DNA of 64,000 nt from Saccharina japonica (GCA_008828725.1 MEHQ01001215.1:62001-126000), one strand, 5' to 3'. Counted from the first letter of the stretch, positions 23,243-35,517 are shown. Numbers and translations: made by a program. The notes: a model not told the origin generated them from the letters alone.

Positions 23243-24598
23243 GAAGCTTCTCGTACAAGCTCGCCTCACAGTGAGCTTCGCGCTCACCTCAATTTTAGGC
23301 TGTGTCTTGTCGGTCATCGGCAAGCGGGTCTAAGCGTATGCATCAGCTACGCGCTGGTACACACGCTGCGATCACATCCTTATAACTGCCCGCCTGAGGT
23401 CTTATTTTTTTTTGTTATCGTTCACCTAAGCCATACGTTGTGTTCCATTTCAAACGACTGTGTGAGTATTTCCAAGAATAATGAGTTTACTGTAGCCGTT
23501 GTCGTCGGTTTTGGACTAGCAGCGCTTGCAGCGGCTGACATGTACAGGTACGTGGTACCAGGCATCCACGAATCTACCAGCAGTATTGAAGCGAACCCAC
23601 ACCCCAGCTATGACAGTGTGAACCCGCTGGCCTCACAGGCGGGGGGCGGGGCTCGTTGGTGCACCTAGATTGGTATACCACTCCTCCTCGAAATGCGAGG
23701 ATCGTGTTATTATTCACATCAATACCCAAAACTGCCCTTGCATTCAATTAAGCTTCAAAACAACCCTTACATTTCCGGTGACGGCAGATATAGAGCGAGG
23801 TGCGTGGTCAGTTAATTCACCTGGGTTGGAAACCCTGTGTCGGCTCCGGCAGCCGCGACGCGGATTGTGTGTGGCGGAGCGGTGTGTGCCGCGGGAGAAC
23901 CTGTGCGCCTGCACAAGATGCGACGGGCGGCGGTTACGACGTGTGAAGAAATTATCGGCGGGGGCCGCAGAAACTATCACTGTACGAAAGGCCGAAGTTC
24001 ATGTTCTAACAGAGCTTCCATTTTTTCAGACGAAAGGGATTGAATTCATCTTCCCGTTTTGGGCGGATACTGGACAATTTCAAAAGCTAGGCCTGCCGGT
24101 TTTGTTAAACTGCAGGGGCCGAAGCGGGAGGGGGGGGGGGGGGGGGGGGCGTACTCATTTGTTGCTTCTTAGTCATTTGACCATTGACCACGCATCCCTT
24201 TCGAGACGGAGCACCGTTCCTACTCCTAATAGAGACACCTCAACACTTGGGCGCTCATTACGTTGTTTCCATATATTACAAAGAAACTTTTTGCTAATCT
24301 TATCCCCTTCCTGTTTCGCCGCCTGTGGCCACCATCTATCTCCTAAGATGGCGATCGTTTTCTCGCTACTATTTAGTGTACCAAACTGCTCATGTCACAC
24401 TCGTCTATTTTCCTCATCTCCTCCTCTAGCACATCCCTTTCCTCCTTGTACCTTTCACATTCTCCCACTATGTGAATCTACTCTCTATGGCTTTGCCACA
24501 TGGGCACATCTGTGCATCTACTTCCTCCTCCTCCCGGCTACTGGTATACCTCCTTCTTCTTTCTGGCAGGTCCAGGTCCCCTACACGAAATTGCAGTT

Positions 24599-25624
24599 TC
24601 AGCTTTTTCGCGAAGTCCATTGGGCCTGCAGATACCTTTTCATTCCTATTCCTTCTCTCAACCCCCCGTATATCTCTAAGTGTTCTTCCCCTTCCACCTT
24701 TTTTCTTAGCGCTAGCCTTTCCCTTCTTTCTATCCTTTCTTTTACTTCTGTCTTGTATCCGCTAAATGTATCTATGGCCAGCATCTCTTTTCGGTTTCCT
24801 ATATCCTTCCATACTTTCTCGACTACGCTATCCCACCTTATTCCAGCTCGCCCTTTGGTTACTTTCTCCCATACAGCTTTATCAGCTATGGCTGGCAACC
24901 TCTTATTTGGCATGTTCTTTACTTTATATTGCCATTTCAACTTACGCATGTCTCTATTTGTCTTAAGTGGGTACATTCCCAGTTCTGCTCTCAATACTGT
25001 ATTACTCGTCGTACTTGAGCATCCTAGTACTTTTTTAGCTGCTGTCATCTGTACTGTTTCCAGCTGTTTTACGAGCTTCGCATTCCCTTCCCATACGTCT
25101 CCTGCATATTCTAGCTTTGGTACAATCACATTCATCAGTATACATCTCTTAATTCTAGTGTCAAGGTGCGAGTCTGTTAGGACTGCTTCCATCTTGCCTA
25201 CGTGTGCCTTACCCTTGCCTACTACTTTATTTATGTGTGCATCCCAAGAGCTATCCTTTGGTATCTCTACGCCAAGGTACGTATACTGGTCTACGATCGG
25301 TAATTCATCTTCTCCCCACTTCCACTTACAAGTTACCGGACTCTCCTTATCTTCGTTACATACAACTACTGCGCACTTTTTTACGTTCGCCGTCACTCTC
25401 CACTTCCTGGTGTACTCTAGTGCCTTCTCTATTTGTTTCTGCAGTCCTTCGGGTGTTTCTGATATGCAGACGAAATCATCCGCAAACATCAATCCCGACA
25501 CCGTATCTTCCCCCACCGTGACCCCCTGCGATGCTGCTTCTACTGCTACTATCATGTCATTAATATATACCTTGAATAGGTTAGGTGATAGGTACATCCT
25601 GTGCAACTCCTTGTAGGATATCAA
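24599..25624 (-). pseudogene. LINE RT C-terminal half and linker
   Basis: A 341-codon open stretch has NLFKVYINDM, FADDFVC and YTYLGVEIP, then a long Lys-rich thumb/connection region ending before the zinc-knuckle. It is the best-preserved C-terminal RT region in the window. Upstream RT sequence (25630-26160) is present but broken by many single-base deletions. Confidence 0.85.
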
Positions 25625-26168
25625 CGTACTTCGATATCTCCCCGTCCAACATCACAGCACTTCTCGCACATTCCGTCATCTTCTTCGTCATTCTCCACAT
25701 CTTTCCTCTTATCCCTTTCCCACAACTGTTTCCACAGCCCATTTCTCTATACTGTATCGTAGGCCTTCTGTACTCTAAAAAGAAACAGTACGTTGTTAGC
25801 CCCGCGTCTTTCCTGCCTTGGTTATCTTACCTAATGTGTACACATGGTCGACGCACGCTACGGTTTGGCCTAAATTGTTGCCCTTCGCTAATTGTTTCTT
25901 CCTTCTCCATCATTGTTCCCATTCTATCGTTCAAAATCTAGAACGTTTTACCTACAGTGCTTAGTAGCGTTATCCCCCCTAGTTACCCGGGCAGCCTTGT
26001 CTCCTTTCTTAAACAAGTTTCTACTACTCCTTTCTCCATCTCTTAGTGCGTACTCGTTTTTCCATATCCAGTTTACAACTTAACCATCATGGTAAGTATT
26101 CCTTCTCCCCCGTACTTCATAAATTCATTCACTATTTGGTCTGCCCCTGCTGCCTTTCTATTCTAAAG

Positions 26169-27254
26169 TTAAGCTACACACTTCTTTACCTCTTCTCTTG
26201 TGAACCCTCCCTGTAACCCTTCTGAGCCACTGTCTTTCCTTTCTGATGCATCTACGTTCGCCTCTGCCCACGCGTTGATATCCTTCTCGAACTGTTCGTC
26301 GAACGCTTCGTTGGTTGTGGGCGTTCCTAGCCTGCGGTAATGTTCTACAAGCACTTCCCTTTTCCCCTTCGAACTACTAACCATTTTACCGTTCTGTGCT
26401 CTTAATGTAGCTATCCCCGTGTCTGCCTCTCCTGCTTGTTTGCCTAGTATCCCTTTTATCCCTACCCACATCTGCTTCATCCCACCATCAAAGTCTGCAT
26501 TCGTTTTAATAACTACGTCTTTCCATACCCTTTCTTCTTCTCAACCACCTTTTTTACTTTCTTTTTAGCAATACCATATTCCTCCCACCCTGACGTAGTT
26601 TTGCTCGATGTGTATCTTGCGTGTGCCTTTCTCCTTACTCTTATAGCCTCTTTTACTTCTTCATCCCACCATTTTACTGCTCTATTGCATATTATCAACT
26701 TCTTCCCTATTATTTTACTTGCTGTGGTCTTGACCAACTTCTCCCATCCTTCTATTATCCTCGCTCCTGCACTATCTCTCTCAATATTGGTATTTGTCGT
26801 ACCTATGCTTTCCAGCAGATCGGAAAAATGCTCTGCATTTTTAGTCATCTCTGCTTGGAATTCTTCCCGTTTTTTCTTTACTTCTAGCTTATCTATTCGT
26901 CATCCGTACAATTTCCTACCGCGCCTATTTTTTATAACTCTCGTCTGCTGGCTGTATGTCCGTATTAGGCAGTGATCCGTAGTTCCTACGTCCGCCGCGC
27001 ATACATGCACTTCCGTTTCCTTACTACTTCCATTTTATACCGCTATAATTTCAAGAACGGAGCTTTCTCCCTTTTGTATGCACTACCTGGTCCATTCTGG
27101 CTCTGGCGTTTTTACTCTTCCGTTCAGAGTCTTCATCTCATTGTTTTTAAGGAACTTCAGCATCTCTTCCCCGTTCTTATTCTTTTTTACTTCCCCATAC
27201 TGTCCAATGTTCTCGTTCGGGTTGCTTGCCTTCCCAATCCTTGAGTTAAAATCT
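26169..27254 (-). pseudogene. LINE endonuclease C-terminus to RT linker, broken
   Basis: Fragments correspond to the linker (26480-26169, beginning MKQMWVGIKGILGKQ), a preceding segment (26848-26513) and the endonuclease end near 27200-26980. Frames are interrupted. The order matches the other LINE copies. Confidence 0.75.
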
Positions 27255-28040
27255 CGGGGGGAGCGGGGGGGGGGCGTAACTCATCGTGTCGTGCATGGCA
27301 AGTAGTAAGACCATAGACTCTCGCATCCCTACAATGCCGGGACGGAGCATGTCGGGTGTTCACTAACCAGGCAGACATTGCTTGCACCAAGCGCGAAGCG
27401 CCGTGAGGTGTCGGGCGAGTCGCATGAAGGGTGAGCTGCATCCTACTAAGAACCGCTTGTGGAGCGAACTTGCTTATGGACGACAGCCTCCAATGAATTA
27501 AATAGATTTCTGGTGTGGCCACTTCCAGAGACAGCAATTGGTATTACCTTTAATATGTATCTGCCTTGTGGGTGCCTTACCATATACATACACACTACGA
27601 GATACGATAATCCCCCCTGTGGCGGAGTTGAGGTTCTCAACCTCGCGCAAAGAATCGAACAAGACCACCAGCCTTGGTGACCGCCAACAAGAAAGAAAAA
27701 TAACGGTACCCTGGTTCTCTATCTCACGCACTGCGAGGCGTGTTTACTGCATCGTCGCCAACCGACTCCAACCCGACCTATGTATGTACATCACATATTT
27801 ATAGGGGATGGCTGGGGGGGGTACAGTAGTACCACAAACGATCCCTGCGGTTCTAGCCGGCGGGAATCGCTATTGGCGACGTCAATAAGAGCTGTACATG
27901 TCACCAAATCAATGTTCAGAATATGCACCCGGCCAGCATGCGGAAAGCGTTGCACGATGCCACGGTTCCTGGTCATAATAACACCGACGAGCGATTGAAT
28001 ATACTCCGCGATGTTACCAACTATTGGATTTAGTTAGTAC

Positions 28041-28221
28041 CTTCCTGCGGGCCAGGACGGGATTGGCCGCCAACCGCCAAAGCAGCCCGAGAGGCGGCCG
28101 ACCGCGGCGGCGGCGGTGGCGGTAGAGGGGCTGACTCGATCGCAGTCCGCAAGGCCTGTTGGCTTTGGCGCCGGTCTTCGTAGAGGGGGCGGCATCTAGC
28201 GGCCTCCTGCGCCTCGGGCAT
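28041..28221 (-). CDS. Gene B exon 1, left copy
   Basis: An ATG (28221) begins MPEAQEAARC and the exon ends at GAAG before GTACTAAC. It encodes a Pro-run and Ala/Arg-rich segment like exon 1 of A1. Its 181-bp length equals that of the right copy. Confidence 0.5.
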
Positions 28222-28257
28222 AGGAACGGTTTGTAGAGTATCGTTAGTACACATTTT

Positions 28258-28384
28258 TCAAATATATATAAATACAAGGCTTTCCTACGGAGTGGCCTTA
28301 TAGTAAGGACGACGCATAAATAACGGGTTACCTCGCCAGCAGCAGAGCGTCAACATAATGCACAGCAGCAGCAGCAGCAGCAGC
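28258..28384. repeat. Foldback-family terminal piece at inner edge of left arm
   Basis: It contains AAGGCTTTCCTACGGAGTGG and a CAG run as at 109-230. The inverted counterpart lies at 44885-45207. It sits immediately upstream of gene B exon 1. Confidence 0.8.
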
Positions 28385-28753
28385 GCCAGAACCAAATAAA
28401 GCGGAGGCACCAGATCAGCAGCACTATGACAGTTTTACAGATTACAATGCCGACGGAGAATGGACAAAGATAGAAGAGGCCCTCCGCGAGGCGCAAGGGC
28501 CCGCGGCAGACGGATACGATATATACTAGGTGTAAGATACACTAGCTGCAAGGAAGAGAGGTTTACGGAGTAATAAGCATGTGGGGGGACTATGACCCCA
28601 CGTCGGGTTGATAACATGCCGTTTCGGGGTGATTTCGGGGTAATTTCATTTATTTCGAAAAAACGACAACGACGTCCGATTTTAATTTTAAGACCCGATT
28701 CGGGTTCCTCTCGGTCGCCCGGTTCATGCCAACTTTGTTTCACCTGTCAACTC

Positions 28754-29164
28754 TCAAAATTGGGCGAGAAAAAGTGGGTAGCCAGTAGAGTGAAAATTTG
28801 ATCGGACGGACCGTATCATACAAAAAAAAACGATTTTTTTCGAGTTTGACATTTTGACATATCGATCGACAAACCCAACGACTGCGTCATGAACTCTGAA
28901 CGCATTGCGCTGGTGAAGACCTCCGATCCACCCTAGTGTCACAGTTCTCACGCCACGGTCGATGATATGCGGAGGACGCCGAGCAGGCGTCTGATGAAAA
29001 CACGGTTGGCAGTTGATGACTTCGAAACAGAACACGAAAGCTCTCCGATCGCAAGAACGACATTGTTTTAAGGTTTTTAGACGAAGACCGTCGGACGCCG
29101 CAAGCAACCGCTCGCCCCCTAGACTACGAATTGCCCATGATACCTTCGAGGCCGCTATGTACAC
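28754..29164 (-). CDS. Hypothetical frame inside left inverted repeat
   Basis: The 136-codon frame includes LAASDGLRLKTLKQCRSCDR and FVDRYVKMSN. The inverted counterpart (33271-33645, plus) keeps the frame for about 100 residues. No known domain is recognised, and overlapping frames (29228-29626) are also conserved, so the coding frame is uncertain. Confidence 0.25.
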   Translation of the reverse strand: MYIAASKVSWAIRSLGGERLLAASDGLRLKTLKQCRSCDRRAFVFCFEVINCQPCFHQTPARRPPHIIDRGVRTVTLGWIGGLHQRNAFRVHDAVVGFVDRYVKMSNSKKIVFFCMIRSVRSNFHSTGYPLFLAQF

Positions 29165-29837
29165 TAGCTAGCCTTGGCCGGTACGAAGTTCGTTAGTCGT
29201 GGACTGAGTCTATGTCGAGATCGAAGGTCAATCGCCGCATGCAGAATGTATGTTACTAGGAAATAAGTGGCCCTCCCGCCCCCACGGTGGTAGGGCCAGA
29301 TTGAAGGAAGAAGGAATGGAGATGATAGAGGGTCGATATAAATATAATACGAATAAATAGGAAACTTCTAGAACAGCGAAGGTTCTTAATAGGAGTACAA
29401 ATGGTGAAGAAAATGGAAACGATGGGGATTGACTCCGAATCAATGCGGGGGGCTGGCCGATCCCTGAGAGCACGTTGTTTGTTGTTGTCGGTTGTCTCGC
29501 GGTCATCGCGAAAGGGGCTTGCAAAATCGCTCGCGAGACTGTGGCTGTGCTGATGATCGAGATCCTTTGACTCGTGCATGCATGCATGCATGCTGATTTT
29601 TTCGTGAAAAATAGAATAGGGCACAAATACTACTCTGCAGCAGAGATGTCAGGAGACGGCACTTTTACCCCTTGACGGACGTGCCTTGACGGCAAAATCC
29701 GGGGACACCAAGCAGAAATTCCCGCTTTTTGGAGAACGCCTGACCATATTCTGAAAACCAGTATTATCTTGTTGAGATGTTTTTCCACCATTTTGTTTCT
29801 CGTTCGCAGTTCAGATTTACAGCAGTATCTTGATACA

Positions 29838-30062
29838 GTACATCATTGAATATGCCAGCCGCAAATAAAGGTTTTGGCTTTGGGCCCCATTATTTGTTTC
29901 GTAGGCAACCGAAATGTACCACGGTGTATATTTTTGTATTGCTGTACGAGTAGCCTATAATATATTAGCAACGTGTAGGTTGTGACTCGTGTCGACTATG
30001 TAGGGGTGCGGTCTCCTGAACTGTCTCTTAAAAAATATCGATCTCTCCCGATCCCTCTCCAA
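29838..30062. repeat. Foldback-family inner piece plus copy of window start
   Basis: 29845-29956 matches the reverse complement of about 2190-2305, and 29957-30062 that of 1-108. The junction near 29956 marks a deletion relative to the 109-2641 copy. Confidence 0.7.
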
Positions 30063-30389
30063 TGTCGGAACACACATTTTTTTCCTGGTCTAGATGTCTA
30101 GATATAGAGCATACCACGACGAGGGCAACATCTAGCGAGTTCAAATGATAACTTCAAAGCCGCCGTTTGTATGCACTGGCCTTACCCAACACGAAGCAGG
30201 TTGACCGTGGCATGATTTTATGTCGAGAGTCGAGTTCAAAGGTCTGACGTCGTACGAACTGATTTGTAGCAGCGTGTTGATACTCTAGTTGAACGAGGAG
30301 AAAGCAAATTGCCCGACGTGAAACATTATTTGTTTTTACGTATTTTGTACCTCTGTTTGTACTGCTGCAAACTAATTTGATATCTATCT

Positions 30390-30905
30390 ATTATTCGTCT
30401 GATGCCTGAAAAACAATACTTCAATCAAGTGATCTTTGATGTCCACTTTATCATAGCAACTTAGAGTGGAGTAAATGCTAAAAAACAAAACTTTTTTTCT
30501 CCCACACACGTTCAAAAACGCACGCTTCTCCCTACGCCGGCATGCCCGGCACCGTCTTCTTACGTTGCAGGCTGGCATACTGTAGTACAACTCGTACGTG
30601 CGCCGTGCTTGTCGTCGTGGCCACAGCGATTCGCGGCTGCTCTACGTACGAGTATTGCATGCAGCAGTGCGGTTGCTACTTTTAACCTTTGCTGAGATTG
30701 TATCGTTCATCCTCGCTCTGGTCGTACTCGTATCGTATGATACGTACGTCGCCTTCTGGTCACCGTGCGCGACGAAAGCACCACTGCTTTAGAAACGGAC
30801 GAGGTCTCTGAAGGCCCCTAGATAACATCCCTCCTCCTGCCTCTGGTCGTGTTCAAAGCCGTCCCGAGTTCGCGAAGCTTGGTCATGTTGCATGCGCCTA
30901 CTTAC
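30390..30905 (+). repeat. 515-bp direct repeat, copy 1
   Basis: It shares TTCGTCTGATGCC, GCCGGCATGCCCGGCACCGT and GTCCCGAGTTCGCGAAGCTT with 31808-32332 in the same orientation. A short truncated third copy is seen at about 31645-31735. Confidence 0.85.
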
Positions 30906-31140
30906 CAGAGATCTTATGAACTGGGTGACTTGGTGATACTTGCATGGGAGATCCTTACGGTGATCTCCGACAAGATGTTACCGGGCACTTCCTATGTATG
31001 TACAATATGCAGGTACGAGTATACGAGTTCATGTACGTAAGACAGAGCACTCTCCCGTGCCACACTGGTGATGGTACTCGTATACGTACTGATGATGTAT
31101 CACAGCAGACAGCAGTGTCGAGTTGACGTATCATATGTAT
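30906..31140 (+). repeat. Dispersed repeat, direct copy at 36718-36946
   Basis: Both copies include GGAGATCCTTA, GACAAGATGTTACCGGGCAC and GATGGTACTCGTATACGTAC. A degraded partial copy follows at about 36960-37090. Confidence 0.8.
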
Positions 31141-31236
31141 TATGCTACGTACACATTGTCGGGTGACAAATATGAAATACTAATAATATGCCATGTACAA
31201 TGTACCTGTTCAGCCAAATCGTCCAAAATACGATAA

Positions 31237-31650
31237 ATAGTTTTTCACGCGGGGCGATCGCCGTTCATACATCGCTGTAGACGAAGGAGCAGCAGCAACA
31301 GCAACATACGGAACAGCAGCGCAGCAGCAGCAACAGCAACAACATATGGAACAGCAGCAGCAGCTGCACAGGAGTACACACATACGCACATCAACTACCA
31401 CTGCTACTACTGTAGTACTGCTACTGCTACTGCTCCTGCTGCTCCTGCTGTGTGTAGGTTACATACCTCCCTCCCAACTTCGAAAGCGGGACAGCTTTGG
31501 AAGTGGAACACTTGGTAAAGTTCAATCATAAAAAAAAAAATCATAAAATATCTAGTACAACACAGCAGTGCAAGTAACCCGTAAAGATGATACGGACCTC
31601 TCCGGACCACTCTCTACTTCAAGCACAGATCTATATATGTTTCTATATAG
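31237..31650 (+). repeat. Foldback-internal sequence, copy 2
   Basis: It is in the same orientation as 1796-2190, with CAG and CTG triplet runs on either side of a TACTGTAGTA core. Confidence 0.7.
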
Positions 31651-31807
31651 TTCGTCTGATGCTCAAATAACAATACTTTAATCAAGTGATCTTTGATGCC
31701 CACTTACAATAGCAGCTTGAAGTAGCGCTGATGAAAAAAAACTAAAACTACAGCAGTTTGCTTTGATGCCCAATTCTCAAATCAACCCCAAATATCTATG
31801 TATTATA

Positions 31808-32332
31808 TATAGTTCGTCTGATGCCCAAAAAACAATACTTTAATCAAGTGATCTTTGATGCCCAATTTATCATAGCAACTTAGAGTGGAGCAAATGCAAA
31901 AACTAAAAAAGTTTTTTCTCCCACACACATTTAAAACGCACGCTTCTCCCTACGCCGGCATGCCCGGCACCGTCTTCTTACGTTGCAGGTTGGCATACTG
32001 AAGTACAACTCGTATGTACGAGCGCTGTGCTTGTTGTCGTGGCCACAGCGATTCGCGGCTGCTCTACGTACGTACGAGTATTGCAGCAGTGTGGTTGCTA
32101 CTTTGAATATTTGCTGCGAGATTGTATCGTTCATCCTCGCTCTGGTCGTACTCGTATCATATGATACGTACGCCCCCTTATGTTACCATGCGCGACGTTA
32201 GCACCACTGCTTTAGAAACGGACGGGGTCACTGAAGGCCCCTAAATAGCACCCCCTCCTCCTCTGCTCGTGTTGAAAGCCGTCCCGAGTTCGCGAAGCTT
32301 GGTCGTGTTGCATGGCCTACTTACCAGGTACC
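31808..32332 (+). repeat. 515-bp direct repeat, copy 2
   Basis: This is a direct copy of 30390-30905 with scattered substitutions. It ends at TACTTACCAGG. Confidence 0.85.
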
Positions 32333-32436
32333 AGGGGTGGTCCTGGGGGAAACAAGCATACATACGTATCCCACCCCATACCGGGCACCAGGTAGCAGGT
32401 ACCAGAGAGCACCAACAACCATCCTCAAGTCAAGCA

Positions 32437-32536
32437 CCGCCACCACCACCACCACTACCAGCTGAGCACCAGCAGCAGTAGGCACTTGTCGGTGGTGGTG
32501 GTGGTGGGGTGGTGGTGGTGGTGGTGGTGGTGGTGC
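32437..32536 (+). repeat. Paired (CCA)n and (GGT)n tracts
   Basis: CACC-type triplets at about 32437-32462 are followed by GGT triplets at about 32489-32536, so the two can pair as a hairpin just inside the right inverted repeat. Confidence 0.8.
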
Positions 32537-33270
32537 TTGTGTTTCCTGATACTGTATCAAGATACTGCTGCAAATCTGAACTCCGAACGAGAAACAAAAT
32601 GGCGGAAAAAAATCTCAACAAGAAAATACTGGTTTTCTAAAATATGGTCAGGCGTTCTCCAAAAAACGGGGATTCTTACTTGTTGTCCCTAGATTTCGTC
32701 GTCAAGGCACGTCCGTCAAGGGATAAAAGTGCCGTCTCCTGACATCTCTGCTGCAGAGTAGTATTTGTGCCCTATTCTATTTTATCACGAAAAAGTCGGC
32801 ATGCACGAGTCAAATGATCTCGATCATCAGCACAGCCACAGTCTTGCTAGCGATTTTGCAAGCCCCTTTCGCGATGACCGCGAGACAACCGACATCAACA
32901 AACATCGTGCTCTCAGGAAGCAGCCAGCCCCCCGCATTGATTCGGAGTCAATCCCCATCGTTTCGTTTTTCTTCACCATTTGTACTCCTATTAAGAACCT
33001 TCGCCGTCAATTTGTTTCCTATTTATTCCTATTGTATTTATTTTGACCCTTTATCATCTCCATTCCTACTTGCTTCAATCTGGCCCTACCGCCGTGGGGG
33101 CGGGAGGGCCACTTATTCCCTCGTAACATATATTCTGCATGCGACGATTGACCTTCGATCTCGATATAGACTCAGTCCACGACTAACGAACTTCGTACCG
33201 GCCAAGGCCAGCAAGTGTACATAGCGGCCTCGAAGGTATCATTACGAGTCGTAGTCTAGGGGGCGAGCGG

Positions 33271-33645
33271 TTGCTTGCGGCGTCCGACGGTCTTCGGCTA
33301 AAAACCTTAAAACAATGTCGTTCTTGCGATCGGAGAGTTTTCGTGTTCTGTTTTGAACTCGTCAGCTGCCAACCGTGTTTTCATCAGACGCCTGCTCGGC
33401 GTCCTCCGCATAATATCGACCGAGGAGTGAGAACTGTGACACTAGGGTGGTTCGGAGGTCTTCACCAGCGCGATGCGTTCAGAGTTCATGACACAGTTGT
33501 TGGGTTTGTCGATCGATATGTCAAAATGTCAAACTTGAAAAAAAAACGGTTTTTTTCTTGTATGATATGCTCCGTCCGATCAAATTTCCACTCTACTGGC
33601 TACGAACCCACTTTTTCCCGCCCAATTTTGAGAGTTGACAGGTGA
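33271..33645 (+). CDS. Hypothetical frame inside right inverted repeat
   Basis: This is the counterpart of 28754-29164 (minus), with the same core residues. No domain is recognised. An upstream frame at 32814-33224 starts with a hydrophobic stretch but is not clearly coding. Confidence 0.25.
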   Translation: MLAASDGLRLKTLKQCRSCDRRVFVFCFELVSCQPCFHQTPARRPPHNIDRGVRTVTLGWFGGLHQRDAFRVHDTVVGFVDRYVKMSNLKKKRFFSCMICSVRSNFHSTGYEPTFSRPILRVDR

Positions 33646-34058
33646 AACAAAGGTGGCATGAACCGGGCGACCGAGAGGAACCCGAATCCGGTCTTGAAAT
33701 TAATATCGGACGTCGCTGTCGTTTTTTCGAAATAAATGTTCCGAAATTACCCCGAAATTTCCCCGAAACGGCATATAATTGCCCCGAAACGACATGTAAT
33801 CAACCCGACGTGGGGTCATAGTCCCCCCACATGCTTACTACTCCGTAAACCTCTCTTCCTTGCAGCTAATGTATCATACACCTACAGTAGTATATATCGT
33901 ATCCGTCTGCCGCGGGCCCTTGCGCCTCGCGGGGGGCCTCTTGTATCTCTGCCCATTCTCCATCGGCATTGTAACCTGTAAAACTGTCATAGTGCTGCTG
34001 ATCTGGCGCCTTCGCTTTATTTTATTCTGCCGGCACCGGATTTGGTTCTGCTGCGCGT

Positions 34059-34727
34059 GTGCCAAACTGATTGGAATGGTGACCAGTGCTTCTTGCAAAG
34101 GACCTCTTGCGGGGTCGTCCAGCAGGCATGTTGGACTCTGTCAAAGTGTAGTCTACGTGCAAGTGGCTGTGAGGTGTGATGCGGGTCGAGGTCGGGGTGA
34201 TCCTGTCTTTGACGCCCTATATCTCGTGACACAGAATTTTAGTGAAGAAACGAAAACTAAAGACCTCATGGATCGGCCCAATTTGCCCGAATCCGTTGAG
34301 TTTTTAGAGGTTTGTCGTGTCGATATTGGTATTAAAACATAACCAACTAATGTTCAGAATCACGGTTTTTGGCCATTTTCTCCGCGAACAATGGTTGGAA
34401 AAAATCATAAAGTGTGTCCGCGTATTCCTGTCGACGAGATCTATTATTTTCTGGACTCTAAATAAAAAGGAGATTCCGCGTTCGACCACCTAAAACATAA
34501 CCCCGAATTTAGGAATACGCGATTTTCTTCAAGCTAAAACAAACAAATAGCAATCCGATTCGTACAGTCCATCCGTCTTACACCGGGCTTTTCAGGGGTA
34601 CTCTTCGTCAAGTCAGGGTATACGCCAGTCGTTCAGAACAATTCAAAATAGTCATTTGGCAGTAGAGTGAAAATTTGATCGGACGGACTATACGTATCTG
34701 GTATAAACCAAGTATCCCCGTCGTCTA
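34059..34727. other. Spacer, no gene recognised
   Basis: Short frames occur on both strands without a known domain. It is AT-richer toward 34300-34700. Confidence 0.4.
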
Positions 34728-35510
34728 CGAGCTGGTTCCAGAGAGAAACATAAGATAGCTTCTTCGGGAAATAAAAAACGGAATACAATACTTTTTCGAA
34801 CACTACAGATATCGACATAACGGCATCGCCAAGGGGAACACATCGGTGAAGAGATTTTTGGCGTACGAGTTGTAGTTCGCGAGGTATGGTCAAATTGGTA
34901 TTCCTTAGGAAGGCGTTGTTCCATAGGGGATAGCTTTCCTGCGGTAATCCTATAGTAAAACCAACATAATAGTATTCAGGCCATATATCGGTCAATACGC
35001 CGACTAATTCGACTTTAGAAGTCTTGACAGGATCGCATCAACAAGGGGAAGACGTCCATGTCACGTGTTTGCTGCCTGCGAGCCTGTCTGGCTGTGGTAA
35101 GAACCGCCTGCCAAATTACTAGGAAAATGTATTGAGCAAATTGAAACCTTAGGGGAAAAAATACACTTCGCGGAAATCACTTTTGCACCATACTGTAAAT
35201 GAAAACGAGTTCGAAAACGAAATTTGGCTGGGGTGTTCTTCATGACCATACGAAAAAACGACAAGATGGCCTTTTTTTGTTTTCGTTTTCGTTCGTCTGT
35301 AATGTCGGGTCAAAGTTGCCGGAAAAACAAAAAAAAACGTTAAAATGTACCTCATTCACCAAAAAAACATTTTTTCAAAAAAGGCCATCATGTCGTTTTT
35401 TCGTATGGCCATGAAGAATAACCCTGCCAAATTTCGTTTTCCAACTCGTTTTCATTAATGGTGCAAAAGTCTGAAGACGAAATGTTCCTGCTCTTGCTGG
35501 AACCAGCTCG
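34728..35510. mobile_element. TA-flanked MITE (Tc1/mariner-like), copy 2
   Basis: This 783-bp element is inverted relative to 1005-1784. It has the termini CGAGCTGGTTCCAG and CCAGCTCG and is flanked by TA (34726-34727 and 35511-35512). A minus-strand frame from 34995 (MTDIWPEYYYVGFTIGLPQE) runs out of the element and is broken in copy 1. An inner foldback lies at about 35196-35455. Confidence 0.78.
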
Positions 35511-35517
35511 TATATAT

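Larger units (their letters stand above)
24130..27254 (-). mobile_element. 5'-truncated LINE with poly-C tail
   Basis: In sense (minus) orientation it starts within the endonuclease domain (27254), directly after a C-rich tract. It ends at the family 3' end (GAGTAC-type) followed by about 20 C (plus-strand G-run 24130-24149). The right arm retains only the last about 65 bp of this tail (46222-46288). Confidence 0.85.
23516..28221 (-). pseudogene. Gene B, left copy (early stop in exon 3)
   Basis: Exons mirror the right-arm gene: 28221-28041 (181 bp), 23908-23821 (88 bp) and from 23534. Exon lengths and splice sites match exactly. In exon 3 the frame reads SRCKRC then TAG, where the right arm continues with Lys-Ser. 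Downstream codons still show synonymous differences from the right copy, so the stop is probably recent. The first intron contains the 3.1-kb LINE 24130-27254. Confidence 0.5.
7603..28384. repeat. Left arm of large inverted duplication
   Basis: Features here recur in reverse order and opposite strand at about 45100-58172: LINE, 62-bp tandem repeat, GGA minisatellite, genes A2, A1 and B, and the foldback end. The outer breakpoint lies inside the LINE: at about 7602 the sequence leaves the LINE, whereas the right arm continues with LINE. Two insertions absent from the right arm (Copia 18413-23053, LINE body 24130-27254) explain the greater length. Confidence 0.9.
28385..34050. mobile_element. 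5.7-kb element with ~1.45-kb inverted repeats
   Basis: About 28385-29838 returns inverted at about 32545-34050, with many substitutions and short indels. The 2.7-kb centre is itself made of direct repeats and foldback-family sequence. No transposase is recognised. No clear target duplication is visible. It could be a long-TIR transposon or a local inverted duplication. Confidence 0.7.

Noticed and set aside
23670-25616. 648-codon plus-strand frame
   Set aside because: It is the antisense of the LINE at 24130-27254. The Ser/Phe/Leu-rich composition is what the reverse strand of a Lys-rich LINE gives.
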